DNA from: Himantopus leucocephalus | Taxonomy: Eukaryota > Chordata > Aves > Charadriiformes > Recurvirostridae | Length of the DNA stretch: 64,000 bases | NCBI GenBank assembly: GCA_003993805.1 | Contig: RSEF01000019.1 | Coordinates: 8,035,140 to 8,099,139, forward strand | Direction: 5' to 3' | Shown: positions 12,057 through 25,700 of the stretch, piece after piece | How positions within the stretch are numbered: the first letter of the stretch is position 1 | Layout of the letters: the number at the start of each line of letters is the position of its first letter | Program-made: the position numbers and the translations under genes | The notes under the pieces: model-generated | Database searches by the model: none | Told to the model about the DNA's origin: nothing | The model's input: only the letters and a program-made list of their open reading frames with translations

Positions 12057-15000
12057 CACAGAGGACTTAGCCCCCACCCCACTTGGGGGCCTGCCAGTCT
12101 GCGGGATTTGTTCTAGCAGCAGACATGCCAACAGTGAAAAGTGACAAATTTTGTTGGCGAAAGATATTCATAGGTCTAACAAGGATAAGAAACACCCGCC
12201 TCTAGAAACAGAGGCTTATGTCTCTCCGAGGATAAACACACCCAAGATTGACTCATGCTGGCATAATCCCCTTGTGCAATTTGTATATTGGCATTAGATG
12301 TGTGTGAGGCAAAACGACAAATATTTGGTTAACAAAACAACACAGGGATAATAAAAACTAATTAGGCAGCTTTACCTCTCAAAACACTGCAGCAGGTGAG
12401 CTGCTGCTCTTCCCCTCAGACAGACATACCCATCCCTGCAAGCAGAGCTCCCTCATGTTTGTTTTATCTGCAGCAAAATAACCAGTTTATTTGGTTAAAT
12501 GTTATAAGAATAAAAATAATAAATAAATAAAGCCCAGTAACCCACAGTCTGGCAAGGGAGGGGGTATACACTGTGGTGGAAAAAGCAGGATCATATTCCA
12601 CAAGAGAGCTTTGTCAAGTGTATTGCATAAGGAGATTACAGCCCCGAGTCTGAAACACGGCTGAAGGTTTTAGTTGTTTTTGCCGCTGCCTCTGTCATTA
12701 GCACATTACTGAACTGCATCACAACAGCCCCCCTTTCATCTGTGTGAAAAAAGGCTCAAGGTCCATCATTGCATTTTTCAGAGCTGTTATCCCACCTGGC
12801 TGTTAGCTTCCTTCCCCCAAGCCCTTTCGTGTTGTTGTTTTAAATACGGGGAAAGGAGTTGGACGGGTTAATCACCTGTTCACGTTATACCCTGTGCTCT
12901 TGGATTCGTTTGATGTGACAGGACTGCAGAAAGGACACGAGTCCAGATTCTGCTGTGCGCGCCCTGTGTAAGGTTTGTCCTGCACTCAGTGTTTTGGCAA
13001 TGTAGTTATGTTGATTAGCAAAATGAGAAAAAATTCCTCACACCCCTGTGTGCCGTACTTCTGTCAGCAGAACTCTGACTCAATGCCAGTTTTGCTGGCA
13101 AAAGGGAAAAAAGAAAACCCAAACTTTTCCTGACGCAGCCTCTTCTGTCTGGAGAGAGATTTTACCACCAGTTCTCGTACTGGGAGGCCTCACTTCCAGT
13201 TCTGCAACCCTGCAAATCTGCATGTGCAATGCCTCAGAAGTGGGGTGGCCGCATACATTTCTCAAGCAATTCATTATGTCTCTCATCACATACCCAGCAA
13301 GAAGGCGGTCTGTCCTGGGATCAGCAGGGCCTGCTGGATAATCCACATCCCTTTCCATGGGAGGAGCAGGACCACAGAGACCACTAGACCCAACATCCGC
13401 ATTCTTCCCAAGATTCATCTGCAGATGTGATGTAGCTGTGTCCCTCCATTGTGCATGGTGGGACCTGGGATGGCTGTTGCCATCTTCCACTTGTGAAACA
13501 CCCGTGAAGTCTCTTTCCCTTAAGCATTCTTGTGCACGCCTTGGAGCTCTCAGTTATGTAGTCATCTCTGGGGAGAGCCTGGATGGACTAACATCTCTGT
13601 TTTAGCAGAGAGGCAAGAACCCCGCAGTAGATAAAAATGGAAGGAGCTGCCTTTCACGGCTTTCTAAAAGTCGAGACACTGTAAAACAGGCTGGGCCAAA
13701 TTATATTAGTGGAGAGTCAGCCCAAATGCATCTGATTGGCATTGCCTGTTGAGTTCCTTCATAGGAGGTGGAATTCTGCAACTGCCTGTGCGTCCTGGTG
13801 TTCCTCCTGGCCTCACAGCCTGCTCCTGCCCTACTGAGTCAGGCTCTTGGAGACCAGGTTTATGAAAAGCCTGCAGATAGTCTAAAGGAAACTTGCAACA
13901 TTATTTTGACTATTTAAAAACTCAAACCTGTCCCCTGCAAAAAACTGGCTCAGCTGCCAGTCATTACAGCAATGATAATAGAAAGGATATTTTATTCACC
14001 TGTCAATCATTCTAGTTCTTGATGAGTTGAAAATTAATCTGCAGAAGGAAAGGCAAACACAGATCTTTTGTTCCTTCTGATTCAAAGTCCTTTGAAATCA
14101 GTGTCTTCCCAGTCAGTAAGTTTTGGATTAGGTCCTCATTCCGCCTTCCTTTTCCTTGTCCCTATAGAACCATGAAAATTCAGGCTGTTTCTCTTTACTT
14201 CCTTCCTCTTCATAAAATGTCTAATAATCAGCCATCTGGTGTCCAAGATGCCTTGAGTATTAGGGCATTTCCTTTATCCAGGGGAGGCTTGTGAGAAGAA
14301 AGATAAATGTGTTCATGACCCATCCCTGCTGCGTGCTGATTAGGGTCTGGCATTTTTGCTTTGTTCACAATGATTGCTGTAGCGCTAAGTTGTTTGGTAG
14401 ATAAACATACTAAAAGGGAGAATCTTAGTTTCTGGTCTAGCAGATTTCATGACATTACTTAACTATTCTTAATTAGAATTCTACATCACAATATAATACT
14501 TGTAATATATGATAAAGACAGAGTGTGATTTTGAAGGGAAGAGGCAAAGAGACATCTATAGAAAATATTGTATGTCCTGAAGAACTGCAGTCTGGATTCA
14601 TTCTCATTTCAATTCTGGCACACAGTGATACCCTATTTTTCAGAACTAGCTAAAAAAATTAACCCCTTCCTTTCATTCTGTCCAGCAGACTACTAGCCGT
14701 AGACCCAATGCTGCAATATAAACTGTGTGCAGGGCTCAGCTGAAGTCAGTGACAGTCCCTGGGGAGCAAGGGTTCTGTGCACCATGCTGTATAAAACTGT
14801 GTCAGGTCTCAAGGTAGCCAGTGGATTGAGATTCAGGTTTAAGAGGAAAATACTGAAGGGCACAGAGAAACTGTGACAGAGCATCCACTGGACCATTGCA
14901 TTTTTTTAAAACAAAGCCTGGAGGGAGAGGGCAAGTCAGACTAAAATGAAAACAAAAGCAGCAGGAAGAATCTGCCATCTTAGCTCTTAAGTAGAAGGCA

Positions 15001-17749
15001 AAGAAAAGAATCACCCCTTTATTCTGTGATGACTTGTAGGCCAAATTCTTGACATAAAGTAGGTTTCTGTCTTGATTTGTAAACCCTTGGGCATTGCAAA
15101 TTTTGTGTTGCCTTGACTGCGGTAGCACGAAGAGATGCCAATAAGGTACTGTTCGTATTCACAGAATGATCCTCCCTTGCCGTTAGGGTGCGGACAGTCA
15201 CTAGCCACTTGTACCAGGAGTCTTCACTTGATGGTATGTTTATAAATAGTAAACAACTTCAGTCAAACAGGAGTTTGTCAGGTGAAAGAGAAGTAAGAAG
15301 AGATGCTTAAAATACCTTTACGCTGTTTCTGTACAGCTGTTATTAGCAAACAAATATTTATAACTTTTTTTTTCCTTTTGAAAGTTACCTTTAAGGGCAT
15401 GTACTATCCAAACGCATGCTTGAACTCTGCATACAGTTCAGACTGTATGTACGGTAGTACATGTATGTACTGCTATTAACCAGCTAATAGCATACCTTAG
15501 CACGAGCGCAAGAAGTAATAAGATAGCCTAAACTTTCTGCACAAGACTGTGCAAAACTTCCTTTAAATGGAAACATTTGTCTCTGCCAGTGTAAAGAGCC
15601 AGGGTTTCATGCATAGCCTTCTCACACAGCAGATAGCTGCTGCCCAAAGTACTCACCGAGCACAAATGTACATGCAGATAAACCTCCTTCTGATGATGTT
15701 ACAGAAAACAGTGAACCACATTTTCTGCAGTCTACTCAAACACAGTAAAAGTCTTTATAAAATCCAACGGGCATAATTTTTACATTAACATTTGACTTAA
15801 GTTTCTCATTTTCAAAACACACCATGGTAGAAACACTCTCCATTTTGGTTCTGTGGTTATAATGTATGATATTCCTAAACGTGTAATCATAATAGTCGGA
15901 ATAAAGTCTTGCAGAATAGACCATTTCAGACAAATAGCAGCAATTTAAAACCATACACCCAGAAGGCTGATCCCTTTGGTGTCAAAAAGCCTTTGAACTG
16001 TTTATGCTGACACTTTTACTAAGCTTTTCCTGCAACAGGCACTAGCAGACACTGTTATTCAGTTATCTTTATGATTGATCATTTTAAGTGCTTCATGGTC
16101 CTGCTTCAGTGCTATGGAACATTCCGGGGAAGCTGGCTGGCTAAGGTCTAGACGATCTGAAACCCTGGGCTGTAAAACTGAGGTGCACGGTGTTACTTTA
16201 TAGCTCCTGATACTGGCCCTGACTCAGCCAAGATTTTTAAACACAAGTTGTCGTGTTAAACTCAGGCTTGGAGATACACTGCTGTGCCTTGCTGAATCAG
16301 GGCACGTACATAACAAGGTGATTTAGAAATCCGGCTCTGAACTGATTCTCACTTTGCAGGGGTCAAGTGTTTATTCTTCAGCTTCGTTCTACAGCTTTGG
16401 TCTGGTGTGGGCACGCCGCAGCCCCACGGCAACCTCAGCACTGCAGTCCTGCTCTTCCGCCTGCTTCCCAGCAGGGAAGAGCACAGCCTGCTGCTGAGTC
16501 TCATGCAGATACCTGGGGTGGATGGCATTGCTCTGATTTTAGAAAAATCTCCGTAGACAGAAAGTGCTAGAAAACACAGCCTGTTTCACTACCCTATTTC
16601 TGTCAGTAGCTGCTAGTGCGGTCGGGCTCAGCTGCCCCAGTTCTGCACAAATGCACACTCGAATCTTGCTGATAATGTCTGGAGAGAGAATGGTCATGGC
16701 CGGTTCTCGTCAGTCTTTGAATTCAGTCTCTTGGTTTTCTGCTAACTCTTCTTCCTCGGCTTCCATCACAATCGTCAACTTTCTCAATAACACCATCTCT
16801 GGAAATGGTTTGCGCCGGAAGCGAGATAAGCAGAGCATGAATGCTAGCAGGAGCTGAGCCAAAGGTTTGAAAATTCTGGCTCTCACCCACAGCACCAAAT
16901 AGGAAGCCCTTTGCATTTATGGCAGACAAAAGTACAGGAAAGGACAAAGTAAACCGTTGCCACTTTCCCTCATATTTGAGCTTAGTTTTTCCTGATCCAG
17001 CAGCTCACATGTTTCTTTACCTCTGCTCTCACTGCAAAATCGAAGCATTGAGCCAGCTGAGCAGCAGTCAGCTGGCCCTGGCTGCTGCCTGCTTCTGCGG
17101 TTCCCAAGGTGAAAGTCCCCATTATTTTCTGACGGGGAATACAGCCTGACGAGACCTGAGCACTTGATCACAATAAGGACAGAGGTCTCAGCGCAGGAAA
17201 GTGTTTTTATTCAGGACACTGCATAAGCATAGAGTTAATTTTAAGTCCATACTTAAGTGCTACGGCAGTCAATATGACAGAAACGTTTAAATTGAAGTCA
17301 AGTTGGTGTCTGATTTTAATTGCTATTGCAGAGGCTTTGCCTAAGCACGCTGTCAGGTGCTGCCTTGGAAAGGAACACAAACCAGCACAGGCATAAGTAT
17401 TTTGCTCAGTCAGAGGTTGTTGTAGTACATTTTCTCACTCTGGATTGTCTCACCCCATTCATGGAAGGAAGGTGGAAGAAACCCAGCTTTTGCCACCGGA
17501 ATGATCCCTGTGCACCCTAAACTGTAAGTTATTTTCATTAGAAGGAAAGAGTGAGTTATAAAAGCTAATATAGAAGACTTCATACTTCCACAGGGCATCG
17601 ATCTTTTCAGTGTGTCTGTAAGCAGCTGTCCGGTTCAAAGTCAAATTCAAATCAGGGGAGAAACTCCCCTTGACTTCCCTTAGCTTATGGTCAGGTTCTG
17701 AGCAGAAGCCACAACGCTAAACGACCTGCTTATCACTGAATAGCAGATG

Positions 17750-17815
17750 ATTCACAGCTTCTGACTGAGAAGTCAGGAATTCTAACTGCAGGTCCTGAAA
17801 TTGATGCCAATCTAT
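17750..17815 (+). mobile_element. Possible MIR core fragment
   Basis: A stretch reading GACTGAGAAGTCAGGAATTC and then AGGTCCTGAAATTGATGCC resembles the MIR central segment (GAGTCAGGA... TCCTGGCT). The tail with the diagnostic GGGCAAGTCAC block is not evident, so this is weak. Confidence 0.3.
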
Positions 17816-18929
17816 TTTCTGAGCGTACTAACACAGGAGAGGCAAATCTCTCTGAAGGCAAAAATTTGTGAAAAATCATAGAAAATAATCATCTTAAGAA
17901 AATAAAGCTTTTCCATGTCTCCCATGTGGTATGTCCTACAGGAGCTTGGACACTCATCTGAAGGAAAAGAGAGAGACAACTTTTAGTCTTAGCTTGGTCA
18001 TCACGGAGAGGCAGTTGGGCAGTTGGATCTGTCTGTACTTGGGGATGACAACCAGTTTACACAGACCTTTGCCTCTCTGGAACACTGTCTCTCGTCATAT
18101 GCACCGATAACAAACCCCCAGCGTCAGGAACTAATACTAACACATCCTCTTTGCAAAGCTATCTAAAAAACAGGGAGGAATTTGTTTCTGACTGAAGTAG
18201 AGTGTCACCAGTCCTACAACAGCCATCTGTATGCCTCTCCTGCTTCCTTCCTGGTTTTTATTCTCAACCCTTTTAATAGCCGATATATATCGTAACACGC
18301 CACACAAGATTCGGAGTTGCCAGCTTTTGCAGTTTCTGGTCACTTGCGTTAGGCTAACGCAGGGTATTTGCAGCAGCCCTCCTCCTGTATAATTTATCAT
18401 TACAGCTGGAACAACCCCAAGCGTAACACTAAGCCATGAGAGGAAAGTGGCAGAGTACAACGAATCCAACAGGTCACCTACCTGGGCGAAAGCACCAGTG
18501 CATTGGCTTGGTGTCTCTCACGTCTCAGGTGCTCATGTTGCCACCATTCCATGCAGTGCTCTGTTTGTTCTTTGCTCAAATCAGTCCCCCTCTTCCCTCT
18601 GAATAAAATCGTAGTTACAGGGAAAGGAGATAGATGCTGGCACAAAGCAGCATGTTGTGTGTCTTTCCCATGGGAAAGGCCTGTTCAATAAAAATTGAAA
18701 AGGACTTTCAAAAACAACAGATTCATCTTGGTAAATCTGTCTGCTCTTCAAGCCAGAATATGTTTTTATGCCCTGAAGAACTACGGGAAATATTCTGAAA
18801 CTTTACTTAGGAAGGGCAAGGAAAGAGCCCATAAGTGTAGCTTGCGGTTTATTGGGAGTATGTGTTTCCACTACTTTGGCTTCCAGTCAGTATAATCATG
18901 ATTTCGGAAACCATTTCAAGGAAGGGAAT

Positions 18930-19110
18930 GATGACCCTGTGGTTGAGACATTGAGACTGGACCGGTCTGGTTCAGTTCCTGGCTCTTTCAGAAAGTATAG
19001 CCATGGGCAAATCATCTAATCTGCCTGCCTCCCCCATGAAGTAGAAATGATAATGTTTCCTCTGTCTGACGGGTCTATTTAAACCATATAGAGCACTTAG
19101 GATTTAAAAT
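18930..19110 (+). mobile_element. MIR SINE relic
   Basis: In order: CTGTGGTTGAGACATTGAGAC, TTCAGTTCCTGGCTCTTTC, CCATGGGCAAATCATCTAAT, then a GATAATG stretch and AGAGCACTTAGGATTT. These follow the MIR consensus from the 5' unique part through the core to the 3' region. Confidence 0.8.
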
Positions 19111-21417
19111 TACAAGGATGAAAAGGGTAGATGTGATCCACATCTGTGCTTCCCAGAATCCTTTTCAAAAGGTCAGATTTTGCCCATTACATAATAAAAA
19201 ATAATTCAATGGTTTAGTGGAGTTACTCCACATATTCATTGACCTAAATGAAGTCAGAACTTATAATACTAGATCTAAGCACTTCATGTTGTTTCTTCTT
19301 TGACGGGACTGCAGTCACAGATATTTGAAACAGACTGTCTCCAGCTCCCATCCACCCATGAACCTCTTCTCGCTTTCAACCTGGCAGCTCTGTAGTTCTG
19401 CGCCATCTCTGAGATTTGCAAACTCCTCCAAATTCAAAAGCATGGTTCTGCAGTATTGCCTATCTTTTACCAAAACATGAAACAAAAAAGCCCCCCTCAA
19501 ACCATGAACACCATAATTTACCCTAAACCATTCACATTTGAAATAGGAAATCTGAAATACCAAAACCACAAGCATTCAAGTTTTTCCGTGAAGGATAGTC
19601 AGGATGTTAGACTTGCTAATAATTTTATGTCGGTGTTCAAGCTATGAAAGAACCCATATGGTCCTTTTCCGTTCTGTATTTCTGTTAAAAAGTGACATGT
19701 CTGTAGAATTTCAGCAGTTGCTGGCTGTCCGAGATGTCTTCAAAATAGCACGTGCTGTTCCCCCATGCTGTGAGGCTAGGCCCTTCAGCCCGGCCAATGC
19801 TCCCGGTACTTTCTCTACAGCCTGACCCCTCCGTACCCTTCAAACCGGGGAAGTTTCACAGTCAGGAGGGTTGTTAGAGAAATTTGCCCAGCTCCGCTTA
19901 TCAGCCTTGGCCCATCTGGAAAACAGCAGAACTGGAGCTGCAAATGTCTATCTGTTCACATCTCTCCCTCTCTCACATGCCCCAGAGCTACACAATGGGA
20001 GAGCTGTTCGGGATATCATAGCGGAGTTTTGCCTACAGCTCCATGCTGAGCAGATACAGCCATCTGCAAAGAATTCACATTTCAAGACACGCCGGTTCCA
20101 ATGTGTCTGAAAATCACAGCTAGTCAGCAGGAATGGATGCAGTCTGCATTGCTAAACGCTTGGGCGCACTCATATAATTGCATAATTCGATGTTGTGAAC
20201 TCCCTCTTCTCAGACAATGTGTTTTAGATATTGACTGCGCAGAAGGTCAGCTTGTGCTAGAAAAACAAACAGGCTGCTTTGCTTAGTACAGCAGTGCGGG
20301 GAGGGCTGGGAATAGGCTATGACAGGAGACTTTTAGCCTTGTTAATTGTTGTTACTTTGATGTGGTCACAGAATTTCAACCTAGCTTTTAGCAGTCCAGA
20401 CTTAATGACTTTTTTTTGCATACAGTGATGTGCAGAGGGACTAATCAAGATTGGCTTCTGATTACATTAGTCATTACACAGACAGTTCTCAGTCCAAACC
20501 ACCGAGGAGACGTACGGGTAAGAGGTGCACGGTGCGCCAGAGCATGGCGCAGGGGCACACAAACTCCTGTTCCACATGGTACTGCCAGTCCTTATGAAAC
20601 TACTGGGCAGATCAAGGCAGCCTGTGCGACTCCCTAATAAAGTATTCATTGATTTCAAGCAAATTTCATAGGAGGGTGGAGATACGAGAGATAAGTGCCA
20701 AGCTGTAGCGTGAACTCACTACTGATTAGACAGACGCCAGAGAAAAGTTCTCATCAATGATCTCCTACGCTTTGTTTGGAGCACGCAGTTAACCACAAAA
20801 TCCAAATTGCTTTTTGGTCACAGAATCACTTGACACATCTGAAAGGTGGCGCGCAGGCAGCCCAACTAATCATATGAGACCGCACGATCATTCAGAGGTG
20901 ATCTGTAAATGAATGGCTGTCCCCTCTTCTCCTTGTTCCTCGTCCAGGCTCTTGCAGTCAGCACAAGCCAACATCCCCAAACAGAGCAGCTTTGCTCCCA
21001 GAGAAGCAGTTGGGAATTACAGAGGGGAAGAAAAAGGAAAGTTATGCGTTACAGATTTTTATGGATGCAGTTAGAATGACACAGCCTTCCCTCACTGGGA
21101 ACACACAAAAAAAGCAGAAAAAAAGTGCTTAATTAAGGCATAATTTATTTTTCTCTTCTGCAGGGCCTATCGCTACTCTGTGAGACAGATGAAGCCACAC
21201 GTTTGAAAGGCACATAAACTGCGCTGCCAGGGAAACCCGACTTCTGTTCTTGTTTTGTTGCGTCCTTTAATCCTACATAGGGCATTCCTGCTGAGAGCAG
21301 GCTGGCAGAAGCTTGTGAATAATGGAGAGGAATAACACTTAGCAAAGTCACTGCAATGCACATCTGCTGCACACAGGAATTTTATTTAACCCTTTATTTT
21401 TAATAGGTGCTTCAAAG

Positions 21418-21447
21418 GCATGTATATATAAAGGTATATATACATGC
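21418..21447. repeat. Perfect 13-bp inverted repeat with 4-nt spacer
   Basis: Arms GCATGTATATATA and TATATATACATGC around AAGG. The arms are TA-rich, so this probably arose from simple sequence. It could form a cruciform but shows no sign of a functional RNA. Confidence 0.7.
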
Positions 21448-21859
21448 AGAGAAATCAAAAAAATACCACAACATGAAGTAGCATAAGAACACCAGGAGAT
21501 GCAGAAACAGTAACTACCAGCGAGGGTTTTCCTCCCAGGGTATCTGTTTTCTAGGATGAAGACACAGTTATAAACATGTTAGGACTTTTGTGTTATCGGG
21601 GAACACTGCCTGAGCAGTCCATGACCTCAACCTCTTTTAACACCACGCTTCTAGAAGATACGTTTTCTTTACACACTTGTCAGGAAACACAGATGTGCTG
21701 ATGAATCGAGTTAAAATATTACAGGCAACAGAAGATACACCACTGTATTAGATGTTTCCTTGATGGCAGGTGTGGTGGTGGGGATGATTCTATAATATAG
21801 AGAGGTGAAGAAAAGACAGAACTCTTTCAAGAGAATGAGGTCCCGATGATAAAGGCTGG

Positions 21860-22065
21860 TTTTGGAGGCAGTGCGCTCTGGAGATTACAGCACGGCATTA
21901 GCAGAGGAACGCGGCCCTGGCTCGCCTTCTGCTTGTGTGTGAGATGTAGCTTTGGGCATATCTCATAGGTAATCTCGTGATCTCCTTGTAATCTGGGGCT
22001 GATAAAACTTACCTAACTATCTCTTTCACAAGGTTTTTGAAAAGGTTGAGTATTTAATTAGGTGT
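21860..22065 (+). mobile_element. MIR SINE relic
   Basis: The order GGAGGCAGTGCGCTCTGGAG, CCCTGGCTCGCC, TGAGATGTAGCTTTGGGCAT, ATCTCCTTGTAATCTGGGGC, TGATAAAACTTACCTAAC, CACAAGGTTTTTGAAAAGG matches the MIR consensus over nearly its full length with many substitutions. Confidence 0.75.
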
Positions 22066-24648
22066 AATTTATCATGATGACTCCTATTTAGAGGAGCTCT
22101 TCAGAGGTCCTAATAGGAAAGGCCCTAAACTGCCTTTAGAGACAAGAGCCGTTCAAAGCCTTGCGGGGCCCAGGCAGGGAAGGAAGGAAAGCCAGTTGTC
22201 TGTCTTCAGCTGCGGGTTACCGGCAGAGCTGAAAGTGGACTGCAGCTGTTCCGTCTGGTAGCCTGGGAAATGCTCTGTAAGGAATATAAGGAATTGTTGG
22301 CCCTGAAAATGAGGAAATAGACTGGACTGGCTCATCCCCCACGTGACTGTGGGCACTCCCTTCTGATTATTACCTGGGACCGTGACAGCAAAGAACAGGA
22401 ATGTAGTCAGGGTATCGCGGGAGAAGGCTCTGACCTGGGCTGTCCCCGAGATGTGTGCTGGATGGTCAGAACAGCTCCCTTCTGCTCCCGAGAGCTGTGA
22501 AAACGTAGATGAAAACCAGTGTAGCATGCTACAACTCCGACACAAGCTTTATATGCACATAGAAACAATTGTTTGTAGGTCAGGTCTTTATACCAGTCTT
22601 GTGGTTTTAAATCATTTGGCAAAGTGGAAAAAACCTCAAGCGACTGGACGCATATCAAATCCACCTGACCGGGGTGTGCTATGTATGATCCAGTTGAAAA
22701 GTTGTAAGCTCTAGAAATAGCGGCAGTTGGCACTCTGCTAGCGCCTACAGACTCAGCTGATTCCGTGTTAGGGCAGGTAAATAAATATCAGCCTGCACTT
22801 CAGAGAGCAGGGAAGCGAGGAGGTGCAATGACTTCTACACAGCTGAATTGTCAGAATCAGAACCTGCTGGATGAATCCTGGATTTCTGGCTAAAACTTTC
22901 TCTCCAGCTTCCAGCACTATTCCGTTCTTGTAACTGAAACAATACCTTTTTCCTTTGCCAAATCCTAGACTCACTATGTATTTTCTTCAGCACATAGCAG
23001 GTGAAAGACTCTCTTCCCATGTATCTTGCTGTAAGCTCACAGAATCATTGTTTTCCAGCACTGATACGGAGTTGGATCCATTTTCATCACGTAAGGAACC
23101 TGATTGCCAGATTCTGTGTCACAGGCATCTTTAACGGAGAAGCATTAGCCATTTAAGAATCTGCCCAGCCTTCAACCCTCTCTGCAGGAGTGCTGGGGAC
23201 AGGCTGAGTTGGTGCAGCAGGGGGATGTGCCAGCTCACACATGGAAGTGAGACTTGCAAATTCAGGCCGGGACTCCCAGGGGCGGTACAAATTCCACAAC
23301 CACTTGTGGAAGCAGTTGTGATCACTGTACTTTCCCACACACAGAGAACAAACTCAGAGAACTTTCATATAAAGAGGGGGAGAAACAAAAAGCCGCTAGC
23401 AAAAAGAGACAACAAAAGCTTCCAGGAGACAGTCATCTTATCTGCGCTTTGCGCTCAAATAACCCAAAATGGCTGCTTATCTGTGGCAACAATGGAGCTC
23501 TTACTGATTTAAAAGAGAAAAAAAAAACAACAAACCAACCCTGAAGAGCTAATCAAATTACTTGGATAAATATTCTGCAGTGATGTCACAAAGGGAGTGC
23601 ATGATGAGGTCACAGGGAAAATGCAATCCTTTTCTGTCACTGGGAATGAAGGATCTTGTCTGCTAAACTCAGATGAGAATTTGAAATATTGACATGCTTG
23701 GGATGTTCAGGGCTGAGATCTTACCTGTCTCCCACTTGGAATTTGCAGTAAAAGATTCAACAATTTTCACATAAAATACTGCTATTTATGATGCTGGGAT
23801 AAAAATATATAAACACTTCTGTAAGAAGAGTTGCAGAACAGATGCTAGCTATCTATGGAGGCTGCTAAACATGAAACATTGATGTCGCAGATAAGAGTAG
23901 TGCTTATTTCCTCTTCCCTGTGGGCTTGATCCAGTGTCTCTTGAAGTCTTGAAAAGGCTCCCAATTGACTTGTCTCTAAACTATTGCTCTTTCCGCCAAA
24001 ACCAGGCATGGTTCTGTAACCCGTTCTCCCTGTATGGCATGAACAGCATCCTGCAACGCCAGGGAGAGATACAGACTCACTGAATTTATCAGAAGCTAAA
24101 GAATATGGTCACACCTCAAACTCTCAGCTGTGTTATAGGGCTGGTTTCCCTCACACCAACCGCTTAGTTCCCTGCCGGAACGAGCACTGGTCAATCAGGA
24201 GAGAAATACGTTAGCTGTGTGATTAATTGTCAGAAGACTTACTGTGATGTGTCCTGAGGAAATCCTTCCTGGGCGGGTTATTTGGCTCCCTAAAATGCAT
24301 TCAGATGCACAGGTAAGGAGAGTAGTCAGGACAATGTCCCCCTTTCACTGGGACTGGGGGACGTATTCTGAAAAGCGGTGACTATGAGCCCCTAAACCCT
24401 TTTTACGTCTCCGCAAATTGCATGAGAGCTTTTGTTCATTGCTATGGCAAACGCAGGGACAGCAGTGTCTCTGAGCCGGGGTGGGTCACGTCCACCTCAG
24501 TGCCAGTGTTGGGGTGGAGGCGACAGCCCTTACTGCGAACTCATCTCGGCACACCTCGACTCTACCTCCCTGGGCACGAAGGCCAGAGCTTTCCGGCGGC
24601 TGCCGAGGCTTCGTCAGCTCTCTCCAGATAAGCAACACACGTGGCTTT

Positions 24649-24688
24649 CAGTGACATCCCCTGTGCCTCAGTGACATCCCCTGTGCCT
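24649..24688 (+). repeat. Perfect tandem duplication, 20 bp x 2
   Basis: The unit CAGTGACATCCCCTGTGCCT occurs twice without mismatch, about 150 bp before the intergenic CpG island. The identity points to a recent replication-slippage event or a polymorphic site. Confidence 0.9.
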
Positions 24689-25097
24689 CGAGGTGACACA
24701 ACAGTGAGAAAACGGCCACTCGGTAACATTGTGCAATTCTGCATTTTCTCGCAGTCCGGGAAATTACTTAAGTAAGAAATTGTGCTGGTTGGGCCGACGT
24801 GTTTGTTGCTACCGTTTGTTGGCGTGCGGCCCGTCCCCGGAGGACCCAGGCCCCCCCAGGGCTGCGAATCCCCTTCCCTCCTGCCCGGCGGAGCGGCCGG
24901 TGCTGCCGCAGCGGGAACGCCGCACGGTGCGGGCGGGAGCGCTCCGGAACGGCGTTCCGCGCATCCCCGCGGCGCTGCGCGGGCGTAACCGGAGGCTGTG
25001 CGGGGCGGGGGGTGTCTGTCCCTCGCCCCCCCGCCCCCCGGCGGAGAAGGGCGCCTGCCCGGGCCGCGGCGGGGGTTCTCCCCGGTGCTCTGGTGCN

Positions 25098-25127
25098 GGG
25101 GCGGGGGGGGGGGGGGGGGGGGGCGGC
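25098..25127 (+). repeat. Poly-G tract in the CpG island
   Basis: GGGG, C, then 21 consecutive G (25103-25123), preceded by an ambiguous base at 25097. True length is doubtful because such runs are poorly sequenced. Confidence 0.8.
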
Positions 25128-25495
25128 GGGACCCCCGCGGGTTGGGCGGGCGGAGGGGCTCGGGGTGTCCCGGTCGGGAACTGCGGAGGATGGCAGGAAA
25201 CGAAAAACCCGCGGTTCTGCCGGGAGAGGGCTGCTTTCGTGAGATTTAACCGGACGCGCTGCTGGTCCGGGGGTCGGGGGCCCTTCGAGAGAGGGGGTCG
25301 TGCGCCCACGGAGGGTTTCCGCGCCTGTGTGCACACGCGGGGCGGAGGGTGGGGTGGCCGTGTCTCTTTCTCCCCCTTACATTCCGTGTTTTCTTTGCCC
25401 CCGTCCGTGAATTCTCTAAAACACAACCTAGAGAGTCCCCTCTGTGCTTTACTGCGCCGCGTGCAGGACAGACAGAAGAGCTGCGTGCTTCACGT

Positions 25496-25700
25496 GTACC
25501 GGGACCGAGAGCAGTACCGGGACCGGGAGCAGTACCGGGACCGNNNNNNNNNNNNNNNNNNNNNNNNNNNNNNNNNNNNNNNNNNNNNNNNNNNNNNNNN
25601 NNNNNNNNNNNNNNNNNNNNNNNNNNNNNNNNNNNNNNNNNNNGCAGTACCGGGGCCGAGAGCAGTACCGGGGCCGAGAGCAGTACGCGGACCAGGAGCG
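25496..25700 (+). repeat. 18-bp GC-rich minisatellite interrupted by an assembly gap
   Basis: Units GTACCGGGACCGAGAGCA and close variants: two and two-thirds copies before the gap, and two clear plus one degenerate copy after it. Copies left of the gap carry GGGACC and those on the right carry GGGGCC, so the array has sequence variants. Because 18 is a multiple of three, the repeat stays open in every frame that lacks a stop and mimics a repetitive protein (YRDREQ). Confidence 0.92.
25544..25643. other. Assembly gap (100 N)
   Basis: Exactly 100 N, the customary placeholder for a gap of unknown size. It lies inside the 18-bp array, so the real array may be much longer than shown. Confidence 0.97.

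Larger units (their letters stand above)
7561..24819. other. Intergenic DNA, KSR1 side; no gene recognised
   Basis: Upstream flank of KSR1 as far as the intergenic CpG island. All open frames are short, overlap on both strands and lack recognisable domains. It holds the two L2/MIR-type tails, three MIR-like relics, a TA-rich palindrome and the 20-bp duplication listed separately. No RNA gene was recognised. Confidence 0.6.

Noticed and set aside
15430..15475. Short palindromes (CATACAGT/ACTGTATG and GTACATGTATGTAC)
   Set aside because: Arms of 8 bp or less in simple-sequence context; expected by chance in 64 kb and with no loop or stem typical of a microRNA.
19185..19265. Possible remnant of a palindromic DNA transposon (AGTTACTCCACAT ... 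ATTGACCTAAATGAAGTC)
   Set aside because: Wording resembles a common amniote repeat but only one arm is visible and termini could not be defined.
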